Shown piece after piece: positions 34,340 through 45,194 of a DNA stretch of 64,000 bases (positions within the stretch are counted from its first letter, which is position 1; each line of letters opens with the position of its first letter). Position numbers and translations under genes: made by a program. Origin of the DNA: Adiantum capillus-veneris (lineage: Eukaryota; Streptophyta; Polypodiopsida; Polypodiales; Pteridaceae); NCBI GenBank assembly GCA_014529385.2, contig CM043958.1, positions 138,241,043 to 138,305,042 of the forward strand, in the 5' to 3' direction. The notes under the pieces were generated by a model. It was given only the letters and a program-made list of their open reading frames with translations. It had not been told where the DNA came from and ran no database searches.

Positions 34340-34440
34340 CTCCACACACACACACACACACACACGAGGAGAGGAAGGAGAGCCAGGTATGCTCCTTCCC
34401 TCTCCTCACTCTCATGTTCCCTTCCCCTCTTTCTCTCTCC

Positions 34441-34473
<33 letters not shown>

Positions 34474-34499
34474 ACACACACACACACACACAGAGTGTT

Positions 34500-34535
<36 letters not shown>
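34282..34535. repeat. (CT)n, (CA)n and (GA)n microsatellites
   Basis: (CT)n at about 34282-34334, (CA)n at 34342-34363 and 34459-34491, (GA)n at 34504-34539, followed to about 34760 by repeated units ACAAAAAACGCAC...TTGAGAGAGGAAAAGAGAG. Open frames in this part are Cys/Leu/Ser repeats without coding meaning. Confidence 0.9.
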
Positions 34536-34543
<8 letters not shown>

Positions 34544-34959
34544 AACATAAACAAAAACGCACACACACATACATAAACAAAGAATGCACACACACATTGA
34601 AAGAGGAAAAGAGAGAGAGAGCATGCATAAACAAAAAACGCACGCATTGAGAGAGGAAAAGAGAGAGAGAACATGCATAAACAAAAAACGCACACATTGA
34701 GAGAGGAAAAGAGAGAGAAAACATGCATACGATCCAAAAAAACGCACACACATTGAGAGAGAAAGAGAGAGAAACTAATTTAACATCGTAGAAAACTAAT
34801 TAAAATTAAAAGACCTAAAGATCTAGCCGACGAGGAGTTGAACTCAAGACCTATTATTCAAGAGGGAAATGGCATAACCAATCTATCATACTTGGCATGG
34901 GTGATAGAAAGGTTATACCATTTATCTCTTTTTATTGGCACACACATCCACATACGCGC

Positions 34960-35654
34960 ACACACACAAGAAGAAGAGAGTTATAACGTCGTAGGAAACT
35001 ATCCTAAAAGACGTTAAAGATTAGGTTAGATGTAGACTTACGTTAAATTAGATTTAGGTTTATTTAAGTTAAATTAGATTAGATTTAGGTTTATTTTTAA
35101 TTAGATTTACGTTTATTTACGCTAGATTTAGATTTACGTTATATTAGATTAGATTTAGGTCTCCATAGACTGCGATGCCTGCATGAAGCGGGTGAAGAAA
35201 GCCCTCAATGGAATATAGGGTATTGCTGCCTTCACTCATGGTGGGCTCCGTCGATCCAAAAGTACTGGTGAAATGTCTTCAGAAGATATGGAAGAAGGTG
35301 GATCTTCAGGGCGGCAAGAGTCACTACATCCCCGACACAATGACCATCTAGACAACCTCTAGTCATTCAACAACAACTTCAAAGTTGGTAACAAGAGCAA
35401 GAACGGTCTAAAGGGCCAATTGCTGTCGTCAGATGTGGATGGAGATGAGGCAGCGTCACCGCCGGAAGTTAACTCTCACATCTTTAGTGATGAGAATGCC
35501 AACTCTTGCCGAGTTATGTGAAAAATTATGTGTTAAATCAGTTTTAAGGTTCTTATAATCCCTGTTAGTTTAGTTCTTTGTTTTTAATATAACATAATTT
35601 ACGTTAGATTTAGATTTATGTTATATTAGATTAGACTTAGGTTTATTTAGGTTT

Positions 35655-35714
<60 letters not shown>

Positions 35715-35835
35715 GAAGAAGAGAGTTTTAACGTCGTAGGAAACTATCCCAAAAGACGTTAAAGATTAGGTTAGATGTAGACTTACGTTAAATTAGATTT
35801 AGGTTTATTTTTAGTTAGATTTACTTTTATTTAGA
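34960..35835 (+). repeat. Direct repeats flanking a captured gene fragment
   Basis: Two copies (about 34965-35105 and 35695-35830) share ACACACAAGAAGAAGAGAG, AACGTCGTAGGAAACTATCC, AAAAGACGTTAAAGATTAGG and TAGACTTACGTTAAATTAGA. The second is preceded by a long (CA)n (35661-35712). Between them lie AT-rich TTAGATTTAGG repeats and the HMA fragment. Confidence 0.85.
35158..35520 (+). pseudogene. Heavy-metal-associated (HMA) domain gene fragment captured by CACTA
   Basis: The plus strand reads IDCDACMKRVKKALNGI, then a stop, then GI: this is the alpha-1 and metal-site part of an HMA domain, with the C-x2-C pair CDAC. About 25 codons later, in another frame, VDPKVLVKCLQKIWKKVDL fits the last part of the same domain in plant HMA (HIPP-type) proteins. 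The middle of the domain is missing. Downstream NNNFKVGNKSKNGLKGQ and an acidic part resemble the low-complexity tail of such proteins. HMA proteins bind copper or other metals; this piece is non-functional. The match is made from known motif patterns only. Confidence 0.6.
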
Positions 35836-36230
35836 TTTACGCTTATTTACGTTAGATCGAGTCCATGCAAGAATTACTTACGGTTTAGGGTTTAGAGTTA
35901 GACGAACAGTGAAAAGATCTACTGTGAAAAGATGTTAAGATGCTGTGAAGTGCTATAGCTAGAGAAGAGGCAAAGGGGTTTTGTCCACTACATGCAGTAT
36001 CATGTAGACGTGGGTCTGTAGATTTCTTGTACCCACAAATATAGGTATTGACCAATAAAGACGAGATTATAACCCGGTGGTTCTGATCTCCGTGCACCTC
36101 TAGACCGAGGTGTGCGGGGATTGGACATGACTAGAGAATGTGAGGTAAAGAGAGAGAGAGAGAGATAAGACGAAGAATGCCAATAGAATATTAAATTTGT
36201 TGTCCAGGTTATAAGATTTTTATCCTCATT

Positions 36231-39200
36231 ATGAGTAGTGACGAGGATGTGGGACCGTCCAACCAAAACACCTATCTCTCAATGAGGGTCTTATGTCCTT
36301 GTAATCAATGCAAGCATGCTGTGCGACGGACAAGACGTGTTTCTTTTCAGCACGTTCGCGAATTTGGCAAGTTCGATCCATCTATTATAGATCGAGTTGT
36401 TGCCAATTATAACTCGTCGGACTCTGACGCTGGCCAACAAGCAGCAATCTTGCAACCCAATAGACGTGTTCGCAGGCGCTTTGGTCAAGCAGCATATGTG
36501 AGGCCACAAGATGTAGCCTCTGACAGCTCGGGGGATGATCATGCAGAGCACATTCCCAACGAGGCAATGTTTGAGCCCGAGATTGATGAAATGATCGAGA
36601 CGATCATGGATTCAGAAAGGCTTATCTATGATGATATGAAAGTGAAGCCGATACGCCATTGTATAATGGAGCACGTATGTCTAGATTGAAAGCACTCCTG
36701 GTTCTTCTCAACATGCAGGCAAAGTTTGGATGGAGTGACACTAGCGTCACAACGCTTTTCAGGTGATCTATTACAATTAGTTTACTTTAATAAAACTCTA
36801 AATGTATAATGATCTGATAGATTTTTACATGACTGTATCGTATTTTTATGTTGTGTAGATTGCTTAAAGAGCACATACTACCAGCTGACAATGTGATGCC
36901 AGATTCCTGAGATGAAGCAAGAAAGATTTTGTGAAACTTGGGGATGGATTACAATTCTATCCACGCTTGTCCTAATGACTGCATTCTTTTCAGAGGGGAA
37001 TACATAGACATGGAGAAGTGTCCGAAATGTGGTTCCGAAAGATATCGAGTAGATCTCCACGGGACAAAAATTCCACAAAAGGTTTTGCGACATTTTCCTC
37101 TGCTTCCTCGCATCAAGCATTTCTTCGAATGTAAGTCCATGGCCGCCCTAGCATCATGGCATGAGGAGAATAAATCTTCGGATGGTGTGCTACGAATTCC
37201 TGCAGATTGCACAGCCTGGAAACATATAGATGGAACATGGTCGGATTTTACCAGGGAAGCTCGAAATTTGCGCTTAGGCCTGGCTATGGATGGCGTAAAT
37301 CCATTTGGTCAAAGATCAACATCTTACAATGTATGGCCCATTGTCATCGTCAACTACAACATTCCCCCGTGGTTGACTACGAAGAAGGGGCACCTATGGC
37401 TAAGCTTGATTGTGCCAGGGCGATATAAAGTGGGGAATATGGATGTGTATCTTCGTCCACTATTGGAAGAGCTACAACAATTGTGGATTGGCATAGAGGT
37501 GGTGGATATGAGCCGACACACAGGACGACGGAATGCTTTGATCAGAGGTATTCTAATGTGGACCATGCATGACTATCCCGGGCTAACAGATGCTCAGGTG
37601 ATCTATTGACACTCCTCACTTAGACACTGTAAATCTTGTTTTTTCCCATAGTTGATCTATTATCATGTGTATACATGCAGGGCTTCAAACAAGCGGATAC
37701 AGAGCATGTGTCACATGTGGACCTAGACTGAATGCACGTAAGGCGCCCTCACTGAAGAAGCAAATCTACGAAGGTCATCAAGCGTATCTTCCAGAGAATC
37801 ATGTGTTACGCGACGGCTTTTTGGGAAGAGAGCCACTAAGGATGTCTGCACAAGCATGGTTAGAGCAGAAGGAGACTATCTCTATGGTACGAGTTACCAT
37901 ACTGGCCCCGACTCATGATCAATCACTTGCTCGATCCAATGCACATATTCAAGAATGTGGGTAATCTACTATGGGACCATCTGACCGGTAAGAAAGATAC
38001 TTTGGGAGCCAGAGTTGACCTTAGAAATGTGGATCGTATGGAGCAATATTGGCCGCAAACAGTGTCTGATGGATCGATAAAACTCCCTAAAGCACCATGG
38101 ATTTTCACAGGAGCCCAAGAACGCAAAGTAAAAGAGACCATTCGATCTTTGCGGACCCCCACTGGCGTAATGCACTCGCTCCGAACGTGTTTAATTACTA
38201 AAGAAGGAAAGCTTACAGGTTTGAAGTCACACGATTGGCATAAAATGTGTCAGGTACGTTCATAGTGGACTTTAATATCATTGCATAAAATGTGGACTTT
38301 AATATCATTGCTGCACATACTTTACAGTTTATTTTACCGGTTGCCATTGAGGGATGTTTGTCTCTCGACATCCGTAACACAATCTACAAACTTGCAAAGC
38401 TGGTGCAATGGATCTCACAAAAGGAGATCAACGTAGACTCCATACCATTCGCCAAACTAAATGCTGCGGAGCTTGTGTGCATGTTTGAGAAACATTTTCC
38501 TACTACCATGCTAACCATTCAGGTGCATCTTCTTGTTCACATAGTTAATGAGGTGGAAATAGCTGGCACAGTTCATTCCAGATGGATGTTCTTCTTAGAA
38601 CGTTTCATGAAAACGCTTAAGGGATATGTGCGTCAAAAGGCACGTCCGGAGGGTTGGTATCAGAGTCCGTAGTGTACATTGGAGAGTGGCTAGACAGATT
38701 TGATAAAGCCCGGGACACGCTATGGCGAACCATAGATGATGAGCGCATATCTGGGATTGTCATGTGCAATCTCGGTGTTGAGAAGAAGATGACGGAAGAT
38801 CTAGAGGCTAAAATCAACCGATTTGTATGCTTCACAATCCAGTGATGCAAAAGTGGATTTCACAATATGAGGATGCAAAGCAAGAGCGACAAAGGGCACG
38901 AATCAAGTGGAGACGGGGAAGACGACCACCGATGCACTATCCGACGGTTCTGGAGAGCCTACCAACCTTCCTGAGCTTAAGATGGTTGCACAACCAATTG
39001 AAAAGCGCACAACAATGCGGTGACGAAGTGACTGAGGAAGAGTGGGAGTACTCTCGGGGTTGCGCGACCAAGGTAAGTTTGCAATGTACGACATGCTAGT
39101 GACTTTATTTCTAAACGTTTGAACGGCCACTCATAATCTTTGTTCGTTGTAGTATAAGTCATACACAGCAGCATGGTGTAAAGGTCGACATTTTAGGGTG

Positions 39201-39905
39201 GAACGAATCGACAAAAAGCGTTTTACTCAAGATTGTGGAATCATGGCAAAGTTTGAACTGTCTAGTCGACGACGTTCCTCTGATGCAGATCCTGTGGTGG
39301 CGGAACTCACTTACTTCGGCACGCTGCAAGAGATTTTGAGGATCAATTACAGAGGATTTTTTGTCGACTTGTTCGACGTGCAATGGTTCAAGATAATCAT
39401 GGAGGGTCGCAACGCTACTGTGCGTAGAGGAGAGTCTGGTTTTCTTGAGGTGGATTCTACTAAGAAATGGACTGACCTAAGAGACACTTTCGTACTACCA
39501 GAGCATTGTGAACAAGTAAGTATGTAAATAGTTAACATCCCCCTTTTACAAGTTATGTGCTTGAAAGCTCTCATGTAAGTTATGTGGCTCTGGCAGGTAA
39601 TATTTCATCCTACAAAGTCTACATCAAACTGGTGGTACGTCATAGAGGTAGCCCCTCGTAGTGCAAGGACGTATGAAGGCTACCATGTGCCAATCACAAC
39701 GGCATCAATGGAGGAGATCAAAGAAGATGCTCAATCAGAAGCCGCTGCGGTGGTGCCAGACGAGCATCAAGATGCTACTACTCTATATGGGGTGCATGCA
39801 GAGGAGCTACAAAATGAAACAGAGGATATGTGTTTAAACAGAGAGCTCTATATAGATATAGGAAGTTATGCTGAGTTATGCGAGGATGAGAGAGAGATCT
39901 CTTAA
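36231..39905 (+). CDS. TNP2-type CACTA transposase, nearly intact, with introns
   Basis: Starting at ATG 36231: an N-terminal zinc-like CPCNQCK...H segment (36297-36350); the tnp2 core with IHACPNDCILFRGE, CPKCGSERY, VLRHFPLLPRIKHFF, AMDGVNPFGQRSTSYNVWP, MDVYLRPLLEELQQLW and GILMWTMHDYPGL (36938-37600); ACVTCGPRL; LLDPMHIFKNVGNLLWDHL (37925-37985); GLKSHDWHKM (38218); DUF4218 with VHLLVHIVNEVEIAG and RWMFFLERFMKTLKGY (38520-38630); DUF4216 with WCKGRHFRVERIDKKR (39174-39221); end at TAA 39903-39905 (after EREIS). GT-AG introns are seen at about 36763-36858, 37597-37679, 38252-38328, 39073-39153 and 39515-39597. Lesions: stop near 36907, stop at 36931, frameshifts near 37885 and 38645, so it is a recent pseudogene or mis-modelled. 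It cuts and moves CACTA elements. Confidence 0.82.
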
Positions 39906-40177
39906 AGCCACAAATATTGTATTTGAACAATTTTGCTCCGTGTTGTAAAAGCTCTGGCTCTCTAAGTACCTTCCATGGTGTATAACGCTCTTTTCTACTC
40001 GCGCTCACATCTTTTGATTGAAAATTCTGAGTTTTCGACTTGCCTCTTCTATCGCTCAATTCATTGCGTCATTGTATTTATATGCGTCATTACGTCATTG
40101 TATTTAATGGTCTTTGTGTCATTGTCTACTCTATTCATTCAATATTAAGTTTAAATATTCGTGTGTTTAATGCAGGT
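39906..40177 (+). other. Spacer between TNP2 and TNP1
   Basis: No coding sequence. It may hold the TNP2 3' end and an intron of a joint transcript, because the sequence just before the TNP1 ATG reads TTTAATGCAG, a good 3' splice site; En/Spm makes both proteins from one spliced transcript. Confidence 0.45.
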
Positions 40178-41487
40178 ATGGATGATGAGGAGTTTCTTTC
40201 TTCTTTGTCACCGCAGCAGAGACAGTGGTACGTGGAGCGTCATCGCTCTGGCGCATCATCGCGCGTTCCTACTCCATCCGCATCTCCCTCTATTTCGGAG
40301 CATTCGGCGCGCTCCGAAGCTTCGGCGTCGATGAGACGAGCTTCACACTCGTCTAGACACCGGCGCTCTAGTGGTGGCGGTGGCGGTTGTTGTGGGGATT
40401 CCGCCACCGATGCCTCCACACCGCCTCGTGTTCGACGAGGCTCTTTACCCTCCCCTTCTTTGCCCGCCCCCACACCAGCCACAGCATCGCCATCTACGCC
40501 AGGTTTTGCACGGCTGACTGTTCCTAGCAGCTACACACCTCTACCTACTCCGCCAGGGGCCACCCCACTCGACACTCCTCGCTTCGGGGCCCACACGTCG
40601 GTGGAGACACCTGACGTCCGTACCCCCATCGACACGCCGCTAGAGACCCCTGCCGGGACACCCAGGTTCACGCGTCACCGGCCAGAGGGCTTGCCTTACT
40701 CCGTCGACTTCAGCGGCGGCATCATCATGGATGATGACGGCAAGAAGGTGATCTCGCGCATGCGTGGTCTTTGCTCTCAGCTGTTTAGACACTACATACT
40801 AAACAAATGGAGTGAAGTACCAAGTGATTTAAAAAACAGAGTCATCAGCATACTTCATGATGAGTTTCCCGTTCCAACACGGGATCAGCGCTTCAATGAA
40901 GACTTGATGAAGATTCGAATGCGCGAATAATGCAAACACAAGTGTTCCGAAGTGCAAAAAGCAATCAAGCATGGGTGGAACAGGCCAGATTGGCTGGCCA
41001 AAGAAGATTGGAAGAATTCGAAGAAAGCAGCGCGCAAGAATCCCGACAAGTGGAAGCAACAAAAGGATGCAGCCAGAGCGCGAGTAGAGGCAGGGAGCTT
41101 GCACCACTTGGGGAGCGCTGGATGGGCATCATTTGAGGCCGATTTTGTAAGTGTTTTCGCATTGCTCTTTATGTTCGATAGTTTAGGGTTTATGAGTTTT
41201 TTAATTCTAACATAATGAATTCTTTGTATGTTTTGACAGTGGTCGATGACAGGACGTGATCCCACACCGTACGAGCGCGAGTACGCAGGCAGGAAGGGCT
41301 TAAACGCCCTGATGGACATTCTCAGTTCTCGCGGCGGCATGGTTAGTATTAGGGTTTACTCTTTTCTATTGTTTGTATTGTTTTATAAATGTCGTTATAT
41401 GTTTATACTTACTGAAAGCTGTCTTATTGTCTTTTTTTGCAGAATCCGACAGATACGCCGCTTGGACACGATGAGACGTCTGACTAG
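40178..41487 (+). pseudogene. TNP1-type CACTA protein (plant transposase_24-like), one stop
   Basis: Start ATG 40178 (MDDEEFLSSLSPQQRQWY). Ser/Pro/Thr-rich N-terminal half; conserved C-terminal domain with FRHYILNKWSEVPSDLK, HGWNRPDWLAKEDWKN and LHHLGSAGWASFEADF. Exon 1 40178-41146, intron 41147-41239 (GTAAGT...ACAG), exon 2 41240-41341 (WSMTGRDPTPYEREYAG), intron 41342-41442 (GTTAGT...GCAG), exon 3 41443-41487 ending TAG. A single in-frame TAA at 40928-40930 interrupts exon 1. In En/Spm-type elements the partner of TNP2 binds subterminal repeats; that role is inferred. Confidence 0.8.
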
Positions 41488-41617
41488 ACGACGTCAGTTT
41501 AGCCGTAGCTAGATAGCATTAGTTTAGGGTTTCTCATAGCTTATGTATCATGAGACGAATTTTATACGTCTTTTTGAACCATGTAGAGTGTGCGAGCCGC
41601 AACTATACTATACATCA

Positions 41618-41632
41618 GATTCCTTCCCCCTA
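41618..41632 (-). promoter_or_regulatory. Polypurine tract of a gypsy fragment
   Basis: The minus strand reads TTTAGGGGGAAGGAATC followed by TGATGTATAGT, which looks like the tract and the start of a 3' LTR. The LTR itself can only extend to about 41490, where the CACTA gene ends, so it is short or cut. Confidence 0.45.
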
Positions 41633-41689
41633 AACAAGAATTTTTGTCCTCAAGATTTCTTTGGAACGAGTGATCGTAAAGCTAGGAGC

Positions 41690-43175
41690 CTATTGTGGAG
41701 AGTGCTTGCTTGCTTCGACATGGAACTCACTATATAACTATTTGAATTAAAATTCTTGATAAATTATGTATCTAGTTCTCTTTTCTCGAGTGTCTAGTAT
41801 TTTCTAAGGCTCATGAGGAAGAGACTAAGTATCTATGAGCTGCTCCACAATTTGATCATTTGGGATCAAAGTATCAGAATCCCCAAGTCTTTTCTTAAGT
41901 TTTCTAACATGAAAACTAGGTGGAATCCACTCGTTTCTAGTAATTAAAGCTTGTAATCTCTCTCCCGTAATCATTTTAAGTATTGTGTGTGATCCATAGT
42001 ATGTAGGAGATGACTTTGGATGTAGTCCACTTTTCATAGTTTTTGATTTTTCATGCGCCTTAAGGTAAACTCATTCTCCTTCCTTAAAGGGGAGAGGTTT
42101 CCTATGAGGATCATCATAGACCGTAGCTCTATCTTGAGCTCTCCTAATCTTGCTCGGAGCAAGCTTAAGCATTTCATTCATATCTTCTAGGAAATATTTA
42201 GTTGGTAATTGGATCTTGTAAGCTCTCTCCCTATCTTTTTAAGTATTGTGTATGGTCCAAAATACATAGGAGGTAACTTTTGACATAATCCATTTTTCAT
42301 AGTTTTTTTATTTTTAGACACCTTAAGGTAAACTTGTTCTCCTTCCTCAAAGGTGAGAGCTTTCCTAAGAGGATCATCACAGGCCCTAGCTCTATCTTGA
42401 GCTGTCCTAATCTTGCTCTAAGCAAGTTTAAGCATTTCATTCATATCTTCTAGGAAATCTTTAGCTGCCCAAACTTTCTCTTTTTTACATTCCTACTGCA
42501 TATGGAGCTCTTAGTTGAAATCCATACATTACCATGAATGGACTATACCATATTGTGGAAGAGCGCTTGGAATTGTTATATGCAAACTCTACTATAGGTA
42601 ATTACTCTTTCCAATTAGTTTGCCTTTTCCTTGCATACACGTCTTCTAAGACTTGGTTAACCCTTTCAGTCTGACCATCGGTTTCAAAACCTACAAATGT
42701 ATAAATTATGACTCCATATAGCTAAATTCACAAACGCATAAACTAAAAACATATAAACAGCTATCAGTCCATATAGCTAAATGAAGAGTCCTACCCGTGC
42801 TTTAAACCTCAATCAAGTGACCCATCCGACACCTACCATGCAAATCATTGCTCATCATACATACTAGAATGAGCTGACAGTTATTCTAGGATAGAGACTT
42901 GGAGTTAGTCAGGTAGGAATAGATATTCAAACTTCAGGTGCAAACTTTAAACATCAGCACACAAACCAGATAAAGATTAAAATGGAAACATAGAGACAAG
43001 AAACTAGAAATGATATGTATTCAGATACTGAAAGTATACAATTGGCACTAGATAGAGCTACAAAAATTTTAATTTATGCTATGAAAAAATACCCAATTGG
43101 TACAAAAGAGTAAGACTCCGTAATGACTATCCCACAAAATGAAGTAATGGGTCCTATTTATAGGTGCCCAAACTA
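41690..43175 (-). repeat. Gypsy 3' fragment, tandem unit 1
   Basis: About 1.49 kb. On the minus strand it encodes the end of a gypsy integrase and tether region: MKSGLHPKSSPTYYGSHTIL, FHVRKLKKRL and AQDRA...YDDPHRKPL, followed towards the polypurine tract by a Cys-poor stop-rich tail. Inside, a 275-bp segment (the YYGSHTILK part) occurs twice in a row (about 41965 and 42240). The same 1.5 kb recurs at 43430-45185. Confidence 0.8.
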
Positions 43176-43429
43176 GGATCCTACTGATGACTTACGAAAT
43201 GATTTTCTCATATTAAACTAATCATTGAATATGGGAAGATAAAAGGGGAACAAGAGTTAGGATATAGATATATGTGCTTCTAGACCTATCTCAATAGGGG
43301 TCCAAAAGGAGAGATGGTTGCATCTCAATAGGGGTCCAAAAGGGATGGTCTACCAAAGAGCAAATGTGAAATAAGTGCTTCTAGACTTATCTCAATAGGG
43401 GACCAAGAGGAGAGTTGAGGATCCTTTTG

Positions 43430-45185
43430 TGAAGAGTGCTTACTTTCTCCCACGTAGAACTCTCTATAGAATAATCTTTCCATTTGAATTAGAACTCTTG
43501 ATAATTTACGCATCTAGTTCTCTTTGTCGATAGTCTAGTATTTTCTAAGGCTCATGAGGAAGAGATTGTGTATCTATGAGTTCCACAATTTGAATCATCT
43601 GAGATCTCTTTGGGATCAAGTTATCAGAATCCCCAAGTCTTGTCTTAAGCTTGCTAGCATGAAAAACTAGATAGATTCAACTTGTCTCTGGTATTTGGAG
43701 TTTGTAAGCTCTCTCCCGTATCATTTTAAATATTGTATATGGTCGACAATATATAGGAGGTAACTTTAGACATAGTCCACTTTTCATAGTTTTTGATTTT
43801 TTTGTCACCTTAAGGTAAACTTGTTCTCCTTCCTCAAAGATGAGAGGTTTCCTATGAGGATCATCATAGACCCAAGATATATCTTGAGCTCTCCTAATCT
43901 TGCTTTGAGAAAGTTTAAGTATTTAATTCATATCTTCTAGGAAATCTTTAGTTGGTAATTGGAGCTTTTATGCTCTCTCCCCTATCTTTTTTAGTATTGT
44001 GTAGGGTCCACAATACTAGGAGATAACTTTGGACATAGTCCATTTTTCCTAGTTTTTTATTTTTCAGGCACCTTAAGATAAACTCGTTCTCCTTACTCAA
44101 ATGTGAGAGGTTTTCTATGAGGATCATCATAGGCCCTAGCTCTATCTTGAGCTCCCCTAATCCTACTATGGGCAAGTTTACACATTTCATTGATATCTTC
44201 TAGGAAATTTTTAGCTGCCCAAACTTTCTCCTTTTGCAATCCTACTGCATAGGGAGCTCTTGGTTGAAATCCATACATTCCCATGAATGGACTATACCCT
44301 GCGGAAGAGTGCTTGGCATTGTTATATGTAAACTCTACTATAGGAAATTACTCTTTCCAATTAGTTAGCCTTTTACTTACATACACTCTTAGCATATCTT
44401 CTGGGGGGGTGCACTATGTAATCATGTTAATATATAACGTGAGTTCGAAAGGAGGGGTTTTAAAATGCAAAAAAATTAGGCAATTTAACAGAGATAATGG
44501 TGTTTTATATTCAATTTTGGAAAAAGTTCCTAGAATAAGGGATCATTTTATTCATTCAAACATGTTAAAAGAGGTTTTTTTTAATACCTAGCAAACACAC
44601 GTTATATAGGGGGTTACCGAACGGTGAAGCCCCCGAGCATATCTTCTAGCTAGGTAACCCTTTCTGTCTAACCATCGGTTTGTGGAAACCTACAAATGTA
44701 TAAACTGACACTCCAAATAGCTAAATCCAAAAATGTATAAACTAAAAACTTATAAAATATCAATCCATATAGATAAATGAAGAATCCTACCCGTGCATTA
44801 AACCTTAATCAAGTGACCTACTCGGTACCTACCATGCACATCATTACACATCTTACATACTAAAATGAGCTAGTCACTTTTGATAGCTATTCTAGGTTAG
44901 AGACTTGGAGCTAGTCAGGTTAGATTAGATATTCAGACTTCAGGTGTAGACTTTAGATAATAGCCAGATAAAGACTGAAATGGAAACATGAAGACAAGAA
45001 ACTGGAACTAATATGTATTTACATACTAAAATTATACAATTTGCACCATATAGAGCTATGAAAGAGCTAATTGATGCTCAAAGAAAATGCTCAACTGGTC
45101 TAAAAGAGTAACTCTAGACTCCGTAAGGACTAACCCACAAAATGAAGTAATGGGTCATATTTATAGGTGCCCAAACTAGGCCTCG
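43430..45185 (-). repeat. Gypsy 3' fragment, tandem unit 2, with MITE M2
   Basis: Direct repeat of 41690-43175, from GAGAGTGCTTACTTTCTCC-like to AATGGGTCATATTTATAGGTGCCCAAACTAGG. It is 245 bp longer, and this is fully explained by M2 (237 bp) plus its 8-bp duplication. It also carries the internal 275-bp doubling (43715 and 43990), so the internal doubling came before the 1.5-kb duplication. Confidence 0.85.
44401..44637. mobile_element. MITE M2 (237 bp), 8-bp target duplication
   Basis: Ends CTGGGGGGGTGCAC and, from the other strand, CTCGGGGGCTTCAC. Flanked by CATATCTT at 44393-44400 and 44638-44645. Subterminal ATATAACGTGAGTTCG on the left and, on the other strand at the right end, ATATAACGTGTGTTTG. 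It is absent from the matching place in tandem unit 1 (about 42640), which serves as the empty site. Confidence 0.9.
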
Positions 45186-45194
45186 ATCAATCAT

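Larger units (their letters stand above)
34088..41487 (+). mobile_element. CACTA (En/Spm-type) DNA transposon, element 2
   Basis: The left end reads CACTACAAGAGGCTATTC at 34088, the signature terminus of CACTA elements, preceded by ACA as possible target duplication. It is followed by subterminal GCGACGCTC motifs, perfect palindromes, microsatellites, a captured gene fragment, and then TNP2 (36231-39905) and TNP1 (40178-41487) on the same strand. The right terminus is not found; gypsy sequence starts at about 41618, so the right end is probably lost. Confidence 0.88.

Noticed and set aside
34141-34753. Long Cys/Phe/Ser/Leu open frames (up to 202 codons)
   Set aside because: They read through palindrome and CT/CA/GA repeats of the CACTA subterminal region.
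36231-36689. Independent host zinc-finger gene
   Set aside because: The CPCNQCK segment continues into TNP2 exons and has a counterpart in element 1; it is the N-terminus of the transposase.
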